Source of the DNA: Litoditis marina
Taxonomy: Eukaryota > Nematoda > Chromadorea > Rhabditida > Rhabditidae
Direction of reading: 5' to 3'
Length of the DNA: 64,000 nt
NCBI GenBank assembly: GCA_964036275.1
Contig: OZ038435.1
Span: 5,421,180 to 5,485,179 of the forward strand
Part shown: positions 48,132 through 60,185 of the stretch, in pieces
How positions within the stretch are numbered: the stretch's first letter is position 1
How the letters are laid out: each line of letters opens with the position of its first letter
Made by a program: the position numbers and the translations under genes
Notes under the pieces: model-generated
What the model was told of the DNA's origin: nothing
Databases searched by the model: none
What the model saw: the letters and a program-made list of their open reading frames with translations, nothing else

Positions 48132-51100
48132 ATGTTCCGACTCACCGTAGCCTCCACACTTTTGGCCCTCTGCGCCGCCCAGGTTCCAGGTACGTCACAA
48201 TATAACTATACAAACATTATCTTTCTAACAATCTGTAACGTCAAAGACTAGAACATTATAACTTTATAAACATCATCTTTCTAACAATCTGTAATGTAAC
48301 ACAATATAATGTTTTCAACATTTCAATTATAACTTCTCTATGGAACTTGACATCTTCTTATTATCAACTGGTGATGGTTTTTCAACATTCGATTTCAATG
48401 AGGATGTGGTTTTACAATATCTTACATTCTTACATAATTATATCACTGCCTGAATAATGTTACATAATAATACTGGGGCATTGGACTGATCTATTTGGTT
48501 TTTACACATCAACAATCTTTCGAATTTCTATTTCTACTCTCATCAACTTCAAGTTACATACAAATGACACTAAGCTCAATGATAGATGACATAGAAAACG
48601 TTGATGGGTGACCAGTAACCAAGTATATCAGTCCGGGAGAGGTTACATCGGCTACTCACCGTCCGGCCTACTCACATCGGTTACCTATCATAATATGTAT
48701 TACTGTCTAATCACCTTACCCTCATAGCGGATGGCTTCTGTCGGAACCGAGCTCATAAACACTCGTGATTACTATAGTCTTTTTATCGGTCCGTGTTTCC
48801 TTACTGTCTATGGCATACTCGACAACCAGCTTCGTTTTCTCTAATCAGAACGGTAGTGAACCGCATACAACTGTCAAAGAGCGCGTGGAACTGAGTGTAA
48901 CACCGCATAATGCCGACAGCATGCCATCCGTCCATTGGGTGGGGGCCTGGTCCCCTAACCCAACCATTCCACTCCAGCATGGTACCCTTACCCGGCCGGT
49001 GTTGCAGCTCCTCTCTTTTCCGCCTGCGGCCCAACGGTCGCCTGCGCCGCGCCCGCAGTATGCCAGGCGTCCGTCTGCATACCCGCAGCCGCGGCCCCAG
49101 TCTACGCACCACCTCCTCCAGTCTATGCTCCTGCTCCAGTGCCCGCACCCGTGTACGCACCTGCTCCAGCTCCGGTGTACGCCCCAGCTCCCGCCCCAGT
49201 CTACGCCCCAGCCCCCGTCTACGCCCCAGCCCCATTGGCCCCAGCCCCAGTCATCGCTGCCCAGCCAGTTGCCTGCGCCCCATCTTGCGTCGGACCCGCT
49301 GCGTGAGTTTCTCACTGTGTTCGAAATTTCCCTTAGATCTCACGAAACAGTCATCAAAACTTCGATAGCAGTTTTATGACTATCGTTTCCACAACCTAGA
49401 CTTGAACTGAATGGCCCACTTATCTTGACTCGTGATAAAAAAAAACTGTAACACAGCCAGTGCTTTTCTATATTCATCTATAATGCTGTACAGACCAGAA
49501 AGAAACGTTAATAATTAGTGTAGAACATCATCTAAATCAGCATTTCTTTCCGTTTTCTTTCAACAACGGTATTTTTCCAGTTGTGTCGGAGGAGCATGCC
49601 AGTGTGCCAACCCCGCCATCGTCTACAGCCCCGTTGTAGGCTGCGCCCCCGTCATGCCCCCACCGATGGTACCCGCCCCAGTTGTCGCCGGCAGACTCAT
49701 TCCCCAGGTACGCAGTTCATGACATAATACGAACACTTGAAATGTTTTATGACCTGTTCTATCTGCTACTTTCTCACAAATACTACCTCTTGATAATTCC
49801 GTTGATAAGTTAGCTTTTCAGTTCTAGCTTGAACTGCTGTTCAAAGATAATCTGACTCGCAGGAACTGAACACCTCTGAACAATAACAAAACAATCTTTT
49901 TGAACAAACTATGAACTTTCATCTATCAGTTCAAAAATTATACCTTTCAGGCTCTTCCCGGAACTCCCTGTGAGCCAGGAGTAGAGTGTACCGGAGGTTC
50001 CGTCTGCTCCCTCGGAGTCTGTCTCTGCCCCCCTGAGCTGGTCCAGGAAGGTACCGTCTGCGTCGCCAGAACCATCTACGGAGTCGTACCACCACCAATG
50101 GTACCGGTCGCCCCAGTTGTCCCAGTTGTGAGTTATTCACTCACCAGTTGTATTTCGTGCAACAGTTCAACCAAAGTAAAAACTCGAGATTAACCCAGTT
50201 TCAAGACCGGAACCAAGAGTTAAGTTCCGAGAAACCTTCAATCCAAACATTCGCTTGTCGAAGGACAGTCAAAGTCAACATGCTGCCAATATCACTCAAT
50301 TGTCCCACACGTGAACCTCAAACCCCAACCCGATCTCAAATGTTCGTCCTTGTCAACTTCATACCTAGCCGTTATCTCTCGCTATCGGACAGTCAATAAA
50401 GATCTATCGGACAGTCAATAAAGATCAACATCGACCTTCAGTATTTCCACTTATAACAACGTACCCGGTCAACTATCAATATCGATAGATCGATCCCGTA
50501 CCCAATAAATACCCTATCCATACATATCCCCCCCCCCCCTTCCCCCTAACCGCCGTACCTCTAGGTTGCTCTCGGAGCCCCCTGTGCCGCCGCCGCCCCC
50601 TGTGTCTCCGGAGCCGTCTGCTCCGCCGGAATGTGCCAGTGCGCACCCGCCTACGCCCCCGTCGCCGGTGGATGCATTCTCAGGAGTATGTTATCATTCT
50701 ATAGAGACATGTGATAATCACGTGAACTGAGAACAATCCGATCTTTCTGATTCCCTGAGAGTCACGTGAACAGCGAATTACGCCCCCGTCGCCGGAGGAT
50801 GCATCCTCAGGAGTATGTACACGTTTTATAGAGACACGTGAGCACCACGTGAATAGTGTATCCCACTCACGTGGAATACACCTGACACAACCGTTGTCCT
50901 TGCACCCTGCTCAAGTGCTCACGTACGGAACACGTGAACCAACTTTTGACATTTCGTCCTGCTCATATGAAATGTTCGCATGGATAGAGTGTGATTAGCT
51001 CTATCCTATAATTCCTTATTGACACTCGTATCTAACACAGACAATGACAAAACTGGGTTTCCCTTCTAACCTGCAGTCAACGATGTACTCCGCGAACAGA

Positions 51101-51196
51101 ATAATCATTTCTCAGATGAAACAAACACTGGGAAGAGAGCCAACCCATAGAAAATAGTGATTTGTGATTTATTAATGTTTTTTATTTCCAGAGTAA
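48132..51196 (+). CDS. Secreted Pro/Ala-rich EB-module protein 1
   Basis: Exons 48132-48189, 48978-49302, 49581-49707, 49951-50127, 50565-50685, 51192-51196 join in phase to 270 residues. A signal peptide (MFRLTVASTLLALCAAQ) is followed by VPAWYPYPAG and a Cys-containing segment. Next comes a low-complexity run of YAPAPxP repeats (about residues 58-103). Further cysteine-rich segments follow: CVGGACQCANPAIVYSP, CEPGVECTGGSVCSLGVCLC and CAAAAPCVSGAVCSAGMCQC. The Cys spacing fits the EB module of nematode extracellular proteins. The last exon contributes only Lys and a stop. Role unknown; the composition suggests a cuticle, pharynx-lining or other extracellular-matrix protein. Nearly duplicated at 53298-55785, differing mainly by 33 extra codons of the YAPAP array. 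Frames with high Arg/Ser content across exon 2 are wrong-frame readings. Confidence 0.85.
50526..50546. repeat. Poly-C tract in EB gene 1 intron 4
   Basis: A run of 13 C, then TT and five C, just upstream of exon 5. The duplicate gene lacks it. Confidence 0.9.
50777..50880 (+). pseudogene. Duplicated 3' end of EB gene 1 exon 5
   Basis: TACGCCCCCGTCGCCGGAGG through the CTCAGGA|GTATGT donor and about 55 bp of intron repeats the sequence at 50652-50750. Only about 34 bp of exon are copied and no acceptor precedes them, so it is a non-functional exon fragment in the last intron. Confidence 0.7.
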
Positions 51197-51889
51197 GCGT
51201 CGCTGAGTCCTGAAGTTGCTCGACCCAGTCGTCCATATCTATTTCTGCTGATATTTGTACATTTATGTCCACGACCCGACTATGAAATATACGGTTTTGA
51301 CTGTGTTATGGTGATCATCATGATGAATCTTGAACCCTATTGAGTTTTGCTAAATACCCACAATTCACACATGCAACTGGACAACAAGACACGCTGCAGT
51401 CACTCTCGAAGTGTATCATTAGTTACATCACAGTAAAACCGCAACTACTTACACAGCAAATTGGGCAACGAATTACGGTAGCTTCCCACGTTCGGTACCT
51501 CTACCACTATAAACAGTATCTGTCCGTATTTTTGTTGTTTCATATCGAAACACGCCGTGAGTGAAGGGATCAAACTACAAACACAGCTATATAGTTACAA
51601 GCACACCGTGACGTACCTATGAAGACAATTTTTGTCGAACAGGACTGGTTCAACTCGACTTGAACCAGAAAATCTCTACATGACATCAAATTTCGAACAC
51701 TGAATCTGGAGAAACGAAAGAATCATATTTATTCCAATCGAATTCCTGTCAAAAAGAACCACGTGAATCGGAGCCGGAAATTGATATTTGGCTGCAAGCC
51801 TACAAATTACAACAGAATATTGAGGTTTGGTCAAACTGTTGTGGGTAGTGTACGGTCGATACTCAGAACGATTGGCGCCAATTTTCTGC

Positions 51890-52110
51890 GATGCTACAAA
51901 AACGAGAAAGCATGGAGGTCAATGAGCCCGCAGACACTTGCGTCTCTCCGACCTGCAGACTCTCTCGTCGAGGCCGCTACAAAACTGGCCGGCCAATTGG
52001 CTGAGAATTGTTGGAGTTTGATAAGGAGCAATTTTTGACAATCGGCCAGTTTGTGTGCGTATTTTTGACCTACACACACTCTCGTCTGCTGGCAATAAAT
52101 CAACGACCGC
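51890..52110 (+). repeat. Dispersed repeat family R3, copy 2
   Basis: GCTACAAAAACGAGAAAGCA, CTGCAGACTCTCTCGTCGAG and CCGGCCAATTGGCTGAGAAT match the copies at 230-440 (reverse) and 60006-60185. Confidence 0.65.
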
Positions 52111-52119
52111 ATCGCTCAT

Positions 52120-53145
52120 TCCATCGAGACTTTTGCAGTCTTCCTCGGGGTATTTGACTTCGACTAGACGTTTTCTGTTTGAAAAAGTGAATAAATATAC
52201 TATCCATAATGTTCACCTTGTCTGTTGATTTCACCACCTCTGTATTTTCAGTTGTATTCGAGAAAGGTGTGTCTGCAAATGGTTTGTACCTACAATTTTT
52301 CTGACACTTTACATAAATAGTAATGACATTTCAGTTTTATAGTACACTGTTTTTCCTTTACAAATGAGAACGTGACCGGATGGTTTTTAATTTAATAGCA
52401 AACTAGTTAATCAAAACATTGCCGTATACGGAATCTTCTCCGGTCGCATTTGAACTTTTTGCCGAGGGAACACGGTTCTCGATAGCAAATCATAAAATTG
52501 CAACTTTGCTTCAAACGCTCCGCCGAGACGGTAAACAGTGAAATAGTGCTATAATCACGATAAACTGCGGGGAGAGAATGGTTAGAATCCCATCAGGAAA
52601 AGTCCGCAGACGTACAGTTCAATGACAAAACTTATTGCAGTTGAGGGGTCGGTCCAAGGCAAGTTCAGTACCTAGTTTCTCTGTTTTTGTAGTCTGATTC
52701 TATAGGAATTTCCGTGATCCGGAATGTCTACCGTGTTTACAGAGAACTGGAGAAAAGTGTCAGGATATTCGCTTCATGAACTTTGGTGAACTTCAGTTTT
52801 GAACCTATAATATTGACTTTACTTCCTTGCATTCAGTTAGCGCACCTTGTTGTGCACTGAATGAACGTTTCTTTCATGCCTGCCTGAAACCTTGCAAGCG
52901 TGTTGCTGAAACATTCGAGAACTTTTCATGAGAAAAAAATGTGTTTCATAAGCATTTTGTTCACATACTACATGCAATAAGAGGGGTTGAAAACCACCTC
53001 ACTAACTTCGATTTGCTGGAAACCCCGACTCCGGATGAAAATACCCAAAATATCAATCGCACGTTGCCAAACTCTCATTGAAAATGTGAAGAACAATGAT
53101 TCAACTCAAGCTTGGTCTGTTTCTGACTGATAATGTATGCTCACT
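52120..53145. other. Intergenic DNA between EB genes 1 and 2
   Basis: No exon or tRNA seen. One dispersed-motif instance (TTTTTGTAGTCTGATTCTAT near 52684) is present. No other recognised structure. Confidence 0.45.
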
Positions 53146-53148
53146 TTC

Positions 53149-53216
53149 GGAATTCGTCCTCTCTGGAGACGGAATGCAGAAAACCTCCGCCAAATGGCTC
53201 TTTTTCTGACCTTTCG
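53149..53216 (+). promoter_or_regulatory. Upstream block shared with EB gene 3
   Basis: GACGGAATGCAGAAAACCTC followed by CGCCAAATGGCTCTTTTTCTG lies 38-86 bp before the TATA box. A close match is at 56753-56802, before EB gene 3. EB gene 1 lacks it. It could be a shared regulatory element or a remnant of ancestral promoter or repeat. Confidence 0.45.
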
Positions 53217-53253
53217 CTGTTCCGGAAGTGCCGGCGCGCCCTCCGGCTGTCCG

Positions 53254-53260
53254 TATAAAA
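53254..53260 (+). promoter_or_regulatory. TATA box of EB gene 2
   Basis: TATAAAA 38 bp before the ATG, in a block identical to that of EB gene 1 from GGCGCGCCCTCCGG onward. Upstream of that block the two promoters differ. Confidence 0.75.
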
Positions 53261-53297
53261 GCCGGCTGCCGGCAACGGAACCGCATACCGACCCGAC

Positions 53298-55785
53298 ATG
53301 TTCCGACTTACCGTAGCCTCCACACTTTTGGCCCTCTGCACCGCCCAGGTTCCAGGTACGTCACATTCTAACTTTATCATCTTTCTAACAATCTGTAACG
53401 TTATACACTAGAACATTTTCACTTTAAAAACATCATCTTTCTGGCAATCTTCAATGTTACACAATATAATGTTTTCAACATTTCAATTCTAATTTCTCTA
53501 TGGAACTTGACATATTATTATTATCCCCTGGTGATGGTTTTTCGAGATTAGATTTCGATAAGGATGTGGTTTATCAGTGGCTTACACAAGTGTATAGCAA
53601 ACTGTCTGATCAATATTACTAAACTGGGGATATGCTTGGGTTCAACCCATCAACGTTCTTTCGAATTTTCATTTCTACTCTAAATGTCTACTCTCACAGC
53701 GGGTGGCTTCTGTCGGCATCGAACTCTTAAATACTTGTGATTACTATAGTCTTTTCCATCGGTCTGTATTTTCTCTCAGTTTATAGCACACAACTACTGT
53801 GGTTTTCTCTAATCGAAACGGTGTTGAACCGAATTCAACTATCCAGAAGGCAAAATCTTCCCAAACATACTGTAGCAGTCTTACTTTATCGAACTGACTA
53901 TAACACCGCACCATGCCGACAGTGTGCCAACCGCCCATTGGGTGGGGCTTTGTTCCCTAACCCAATCCTTCCACTCCAGCATGGTACCCTTACCCGGCCG
54001 GTGTTGCAGCTCCTCTCTTTTCCGCCTGCGGCCCAACGGTCGCCTGCGCCGCGCCCGCAGTATGTCAGGCGTCTGTCTGCATACCCGCAGCCGCTGCTCC
54101 GGTCTATGCACCAGCCCCAGTCTACGCCCCAGCCCCATTGGCCCCAGCCCCAGTCATCGCTGCCCAGCCAGTTGCCTGTGCCCCATCATGCGTCGGACCC
54201 GCTGCGTGAGTTTGTAATCATAGTTCTGAATACAATCATCACAACTTAGTAACGTATTTCTCAAATGTTTATCCAAGCAACATAAACTTTTCCTGATACT
54301 ATTATGGATATGAATTGTTCTTTGGAGGTTCATTAACTTATTCAGTCTCTACTGAATGATATGCCGTAGTGCATACATGTAGTACACGTCTCGAAACCAA
54401 TCGGCAGTATTCCACTGTTCTTACTGGACGAACACCTCATGTTGTTTTCCCGTTTGTCTCTAACAACCATTTTCTTCCCAGTTGTGTCGGAGGAGCCTGC
54501 CAGTGTGCCAACCCCGCCATCGTCTACAGCCCCGTTGTAGGCTGCGCCCCCGTCATGCCTCCACCAATGGTACCCGCCCCGGTTGTCGCCGGCAGACTCA
54601 TCCCCCAGGTATGTGATACACAAACTAATATAATTCTTGGAATCGTCCCAGACGCCCGACCGTTTCTCACCTACTTTCCTTTCACTTCCAACCAATAGTA
54701 ACTGATCAATATGTAGTTGTATCACAAAGCACAAGATAACCCTATCATCGTTCCCATTTGAAAAACACTTCTTTCAACACTTGACAATTTATGCTGCATG
54801 TCAACAGTGGCATCACTAGATTAGAAAATCACGACTACCAATGAACTTTTCACTCATCAGTTCTCCATTTCTAGGCTCTTCCCGGAACTCCCTGTGAGCC
54901 AGGAGTAGAGTGTACCGGAGGTTCCGTCTGCTCCCTCGGAGTCTGTCTCTGCCCCCCTGAGCTAGTCCAGGAAGGTACCGTCTGCGTCGCCAGAACCATC
55001 TACGGAGTCGTGCCACCACCAATGGTACCGGTCGCGCCAGTTGTCCCAGTTGTGAGTTATTTGCTTATCAGTTTTCTTTCGTGAAACATTCAAAGAAAAC
55101 ATCGGCAATATTGATGCCAAACACCCTCAGTCTTTTTACTCAAACCCCAATACCCATTATCAAATGCTCTTCCTTTACTCCATCGAAATCGTTGTTCTGT
55201 TGTACACAACCGGACCATTTTGACTCATCTTATCGTACAGGTTCCATACCTAATCGTTCCTCATCAGGCCATACCCCTAACCGCCGTACCTCTAGGTTGC
55301 CCTCGGAGCCCCCTGTGCCGCCGCCGCCCCCTGTGTCTCCGGAGCCGTCTGCTCCGCCGGAATGTGCCAGTGCGCACCCGCCTACGCCCCCGTCGCCGGC
55401 GGATGCATCCTCAGGAGTATGTTCCCAAAGTATATCGATCACGCCAAAATCACGTAAATAGAGCACTGTCTTACCCTGTCTACAAAAGAATCATGTGAAC
55501 TAAATACCATTCTTTCTGTTCATATGTGAAACAATAATTTTTTTGCATCCTGCAATCACAATGTTTGTAAAGTAGCATCAACGCTCATTCTTAGCATTCC
55601 TTACGTTGAGTGGAAAAATGTACATCTCTCCATGACCTTCCGTCAGTAATTTAAGCGCAAACGAAAGATACATTTCTCACACTGGGGCTCCAAAATGAAA
55701 AGGGTCAAACCATTTCAAGTATTGATTGATGGTATGAATTCATCTCATTCGTTTCTCAAAATAATCCATCATATTTTCAGAGTAA
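53298..55785 (+). CDS. Secreted Pro/Ala-rich EB-module protein 2
   Basis: Exons 53298-53355, 53980-54205, 54482-54608, 54875-55051, 55296-55416, 55781-55785 give 237 residues in phase. The signal peptide is MFRLTVASTLLALCTAQ. Exons 3-5 encode the same cysteine segments as EB gene 1 with almost no amino-acid change. Exon 2 is 99 bp shorter because the YAPAPxP array has fewer units. Intron starts and about 110 bp after the stop are also alike, so the copy is a recent tandem duplication of the whole gene with its core promoter. Function as for gene 1, unknown and probably extracellular matrix. Confidence 0.85.
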
Positions 55786-55799
55786 GCGTCGCTGAGTCC

Positions 55800-56720
55800 T
55801 GAATATGCACGACTCCATATCTATTTCTGCTGATATCTGTACATTCACGTCCACGACTCGACTATGAATTATACGGTTTCGACTGTTTTATGATGTTCAT
55901 CATAATGAATCTTGAACCCTATCGAATCTTTCTGAATACCCACAACTCCATATGACATTGGCAAACCACAAAAACTTTATCGTGCACGTCATTCCTTCCG
56001 AGACTTCTACAGTAGACATTTGCATGTTGCAATGACTGTTCTCGGATGCAAGCTTCAACGTTGTCGAAATTATTCAAATTCAAGTAATTACAATGAACTG
56101 AAAGTTTTGAACTCATACTCTACGAGTCTCGGACGGAGAAATACTATCGTCATGAACAATGTGACGGAGAATGTGACTGGTGAATTGCATCCAACAAAGA
56201 TATAGAAAACGTTGAAGTGCAGTGCGATTCAACCGCAATAGGTTGATCTACCACTAAAAACACTACACCCCAACAGGGCTGGCTTCACTCGACTGGGTTC
56301 TAAATAAGACGGGGAATTTCTCGGAAAATAAGTAAACTTTAGGGTTCGCCCTTTCGGAAGAGAGCTCGTATGGCACTGTCTCAAAGAAGCAGTTCAACAC
56401 TGTCAGTGCGTTCCGTTCCGGAGTTTGCAAGTGTGACAAGTTCGGTGTTTCCAATTAATAGATTATAGTGGAGACTCTCATTCATAGGGAAAGGCCATAG
56501 CCGAGTTTACTTTGATCTCGATACACGTCCTGATTGATGAAATTTGATCGAATAGTAAGGTGATCAAACTACAACCACACGTATGCAAGACATCCCAACA
56601 TTTTTATGTCATTCACATTTCACGCGAAATAGTGAGGCAGAACGAGAGACGCAGAATGGAATGGAGAAATAGTCGGGAAGTTCCAGCATACGTACTCAGC
56701 CTCTGTATGGTTTGCTCACG
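55800..56720. other. 3' flank of EB gene 2 and spacer to EB gene 3
   Basis: The first ~110 bp matches the 3' flank of EB gene 1 (TATTTCTGCTGATATTTGTAC type). The rest holds one dispersed motif (GATCAAACTACAACCACACG at 56562) and repeat sequence shared with 44870-44935. No exon seen. Confidence 0.5.
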
Positions 56721-56752
56721 TTCTAAATACGCGCACTTCCCCTTGAGATTCG

Positions 56753-56802
56753 GACGGAATCCAGAAAAAGTCCGCCTAATGGCTCTTTTTCGGACACTTC
56801 GG
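56753..56802 (+). promoter_or_regulatory. Upstream block shared with EB gene 2
   Basis: CGGACGGAATCCAGAAAAAG followed by TCCGCCTAATGGCTCTTTTT, 83-132 bp before the TATA box. See the partner at 53149-53216. Confidence 0.45.
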
Positions 56803-56884
56803 GTCGCGCGGCTCGAATTTCCGCCCGGCTTTTTGCATAACGCGGACAATGCAACAACTGGCGCTCGTGCTCAGCTGACACAGC

Positions 56885-56891
56885 TATAAAA
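56885..56891 (+). promoter_or_regulatory. TATA box of EB gene 3
   Basis: TATAAAA ends 29 bp before the ATG at 56921. Confidence 0.7.
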
Positions 56892-56920
56892 GAGAGACAC
56901 CGTGCGCGGCGCCAAGAAAC

Positions 56921-59231
56921 ATGGTCCACAGCACAATTATACTTTTGCTTCTTGTAGTGGTTCTACAATGTCAAGCATTGGGTAAGTTCACATCTACCGC
57001 TTTTTTTTCACGTGTACTTCTGCAAACTTGGAAGAAACATTGGGTTTGCCATGTTGTGAATGTAGACAATTGCGACCATAAAAAGTAACGTATAAACGTT
57101 TTATAAATTTTCTGGTGTTTTCAATGTACAGGGTCTTGTAATCCTTGTGATAACATAGGTACATAGTATTCAGATAGATCGTGCACATAAACGGAAGTAT
57201 TAGAGCCTATTTTGACGATTATAATCATTAACACAAACATCATCAATATTGTGTTCTTGTTTACTTTTGGGGTGTTTATTTACAGTTCCTCTCTTTGGTC
57301 AGTGCACAAAGGGTCAGCTGTGCGAGGGAAAGGCAATTTGTAGATTTCACATTTGTTTACCTCCAAACAATCCAGTTCCTGTATACGCAACCAATTTGCC
57401 AACAAAGCAGGTAAACACATTTTCACATCGAATTTAGTTTATAATTTAGAAAAATAGTCACGTGAAAGCTCAATTTCAGCCTCAGCCCCCTAAAATGGAC
57501 GCCAACAAACTGAAAGGAATGTCCGTGAACACCAAGCCGGCACCCGCTCGTCCCGCACCAGTCTCGCAGGTCATGCAACCTGCACGTCCCCCTCAACCTG
57601 TGGCGACTAGGGTGCAGGTTCGCCCGTCGCAGGGACAAATGTTTACCTGCCAACCACGATGCGTGGGCACAGCCAGGTAAGTCAAATCAATGTTTTTCGC
57701 CTTTTTGTCTCTTTCGTTACTACCCCCCAAAATATAGTTAAATGGGAGTGAAATTGCTTCGTATTGGCAGAATTGAGAACTTTTCGTCTTCTGGATGTAA
57801 GTCATTGCCAACTTCGGGGCCGAGTGGTCGACTGGTTGTGTGCGCGCTAGCACTCAAAACACCATGGTTCGATCCCACTCGGGGCGGTATCTTTATGGCG
57901 GACCGCATGAGCTGGTAATAAAGCTCACTCATGCCTAGTTTCTCATCTACGGACCCCACCCCTCTACGGATACTGAAATGTGATCATTGTCTCGATTGTT
58001 ATAGTATGAATAAAGTAAAACACGGCTGAAATAGTTGCCGTAAAAGATTATTATTATTATTTATCATAACTCTGCTGTGTACGAGAATCAAACAAGAACT
58101 CGAACATGGTCTCTCTCATTACAGTGACACCATTGTAGTTTGATCCCCTGCATTTAGATTCTCAATCTCCATTGATCAAACTACAGCACAAACATAGTCG
58201 CTTCCTACAGTTTCACACTTGATTTGCAGTTTGCTCCACTGAATCGTAGTTTTCATGCGCAGTTACTACAGTCTATACTGCTCCAACTACACTATAGATT
58301 TCCCATGCTATGACACTCAAATTGCAGTTTGTTCGCCTGCTTGGAAATCAACACTTGCTATGTCTAAGAATCAAACTATAGTTCACATCATTCCTACTGA
58401 GACTCCTACAGTAACCGTACAAACTTTCCGAAGGCTGTTGTGAAGCTTAAAATAAAGTTCATGGAAAATTCCCTCGTATATTTACTCTACCTGAGAACGA
58501 GAAGGAGGTACGGAAAACCTCAACTTCTCCGATTAAAAGTAAGTGAGAAAACGGCTTTGAAGTTTCGAAATCTTACTGTAGGAGTCTCAGTAGGAAACAA
58601 CTCAAACACGGTTATTTCATTTCCAGCTGCCAAAGAGGTGCATGTCAGTGTGCAGTAGGTGTCGTGTACTCGCCGGTGATTGGCTGCTCCGCTCCCCCTT
58701 CCAATGGAAGACCGATGATGGCCGTTCCCGTACCGGTCACACGAATAATTCCGCAGGTACAGACATACGAATTCTCAGAGTTACGTTACATTTCACATTA
58801 CACATACACACATTCCCTTTAACAGTTTTATGTTACAGTTTTAGGAGATCGTAACAGCTGGCCATTTGAGAAATTGTAAAAGTGGCATTGTTTTTTTGTT
58901 CATGGTGAAATTATTTGTTTTCTGCTAGATCGTGGGTTCCACTCTGCGTTGCGGCTCACCACTTCTTACTTCTTATCGCAGACAATATGTCTTACTGAAA
59001 CTGGTTCAGGCTTTCCTCGAACGAACTATGGGGTTTCATATACAAACTCTAACTTTTCAGGCCCTGCCCGGTTCCCCGTGCGAGCCGGGTGTCGAGTGCA
59101 CCGGTGGTTCCGTGTGTTCCCAGGGAATCTGTCACTGTCCTCCTCAGCTGGTCCAGCAGGGGGCCGTCTGTGTGGCCAGCGCCGATGTCGGCCTACCACA
59201 CCGCGGACTACCAGGATACTTCTTACTCTAG
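56921..59231 (+). CDS. Secreted EB-module protein 3 (older paralogue)
   Basis: Exons 56921-56981, 57286-57410, 57480-57676, 58627-58756, 59061-59231 join in phase to 227 residues. The signal peptide is MVHSTIILLLLVVLQCQA. Cysteine segments follow: CTKGQLCEGKAICRFHIC, a Pro/Gln-rich linker with MDANKLKGMSVNTKPAPARP, CQPRCVGTASCQRGACQC with VYSPVIGCSAP, and CEPGVECTGGSVCSQGICHC. The last parts align with exons 3 and 4 of EB genes 1 and 2, but here the gene stops after VGLPHRGLPGYFLL instead of splicing to a further cysteine exon. The YAPAP array is absent. Intron 3 carries a SINE S1 and a MITE B. Likely an extracellular protein; function not known. Confidence 0.85.
57814..58022 (+). mobile_element. 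tRNA-derived SINE S1, copy 3
   Basis: Same head (GGCCGAGTGGTCGACTGG, GGTTCGATCCC), body and TGAATAAAG tail as 30808-31017, with few differences, suggesting recent activity. It lies in intron 3 of EB gene 3, sense orientation. Confidence 0.8.
58377..58598 (-). mobile_element. MITE family B, reversed copy
   Basis: Starts TATAGTTCACATCATTCC, has core AACTTCTCCGATTAAAAGTA and ends GTAGGAGTCTCAGTAGGAA, where the outer ACTATA is lost. It lies about 30 bp before the acceptor of EB gene 3 exon 4. Confidence 0.75.
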
Positions 59232-59319
59232 TATTTTTTAACCAAAAAAAAAACGTCACGTGAAACGTGGAAATAAGATCTAAATATAATTGTTATCAGT
59301 GGCGACTTTGGTTTCACGG

Positions 59320-59395
59320 TGTCTATTGATGGTGAGCGTGTTGTTCTACCACACCGTTGGCTGCCCGGATACTTTCTACTATTAATAATAATGGC
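59320..59395 (+). pseudogene. Remnant duplicate of EB gene 3 final exon
   Basis: CTACCACACCGTTGGCTGCC then CGGATACTTTCTACTATTAA reads LPHRWLPGYFLLL, a diverged copy of the LPHRGLPGYFLL terminus. It is followed by ..TCACGTGAA.. as after the real stop. About 120 bp downstream of the gene; no splice sites or long frame. Confidence 0.6.
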
Positions 59396-59399
59396 ATCA

Positions 59400-60005
59400 C
59401 GTGAAGAGTGAGATTGTAATTAAAAGTATTCTCATCATCCTCCACTTCTTAATAACAACTGTAAATAAAGAAGTCGCGTTGGACGTGAAAATGTAATTGA
59501 AATTACGATTCATATCTGTTATGCTTTAATTTATTGGTCTGTAGAAGACTCTGCAAATTATTGGTTTGCGTGACTACAATTTTTTCTGGCAGTTCAGTAT
59601 CAGTACTTCTACAGATCCAGTGAACATATTCGGAAATATGCATTTAATGAGTGAATAATTATGCTTTCTGGTATATTTTGTAGTTTGTACTTGACCAAGT
59701 CCTGCAAGCTACCTTTGGGTTCATAATCACATTGATCTTCTGATAGTATTGCATACTCTTACGTGTGTTTCTCACACATCACAGACAATCTACTTATAAA
59801 TTATTAAATAAATATATAACATAGTCAGTTGACATTTCTGGTGTATAAATATATAATTTCTACTATACTGATAGTTCTGATAGATGTTAAAGTATTGATA
59901 TTACTTACAACATCGCATAATTTTGCAACCACTTTTTAATGTATTGTTAAATATATATTTTTGATAATGGATGGAAATGTTTGAATGATTCACACCAGCT
60001 CTTGG
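59400..60005. other. AT-rich spacer, no feature recognised
   Basis: Very AT-rich sequence between EB gene 3 and repeat R3. No exon, RNA gene or repeat identified. Confidence 0.5.
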
Positions 60006-60185
60006 GCTACAAAAACGAGAGAGCATACAAGAGTCTCAGACCGCAAACAGACTGAGAAACTCTGCGTCTTTCTGATCTGCACACTCTCTTGTCGAGGCTC
60101 TTACAAAATTGGCTGCCCAATTGTCTGAGAATTCCCGAGAAGAGTCTCGAAACTTCATTGGCACAGTCGACTTGGTAAATTTGAC
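60006..60185 (+). repeat. Dispersed repeat family R3, copy 3
   Basis: CTACAAAAACGAGAGAGCAT, CTGCACACTCTCTTGTCGAG, CCCAATTGTCTGAGAATTCC and CATTGGCACAGTCGAC match the other two copies. Confidence 0.65.

Noticed and set aside
48765..49379. 204-codon open frame and Arg/Gly-rich frames on both strands over EB gene 1 exon 2
   Set aside because: The true frame is fixed by splice phase and by cysteine spacing shared with EB gene 2; the others are GC-rich shadows.
57423..57653. Minus-strand open frame over EB gene 3 exon 3
   Set aside because: It is antisense to an exon supported by splice phase on the plus strand.
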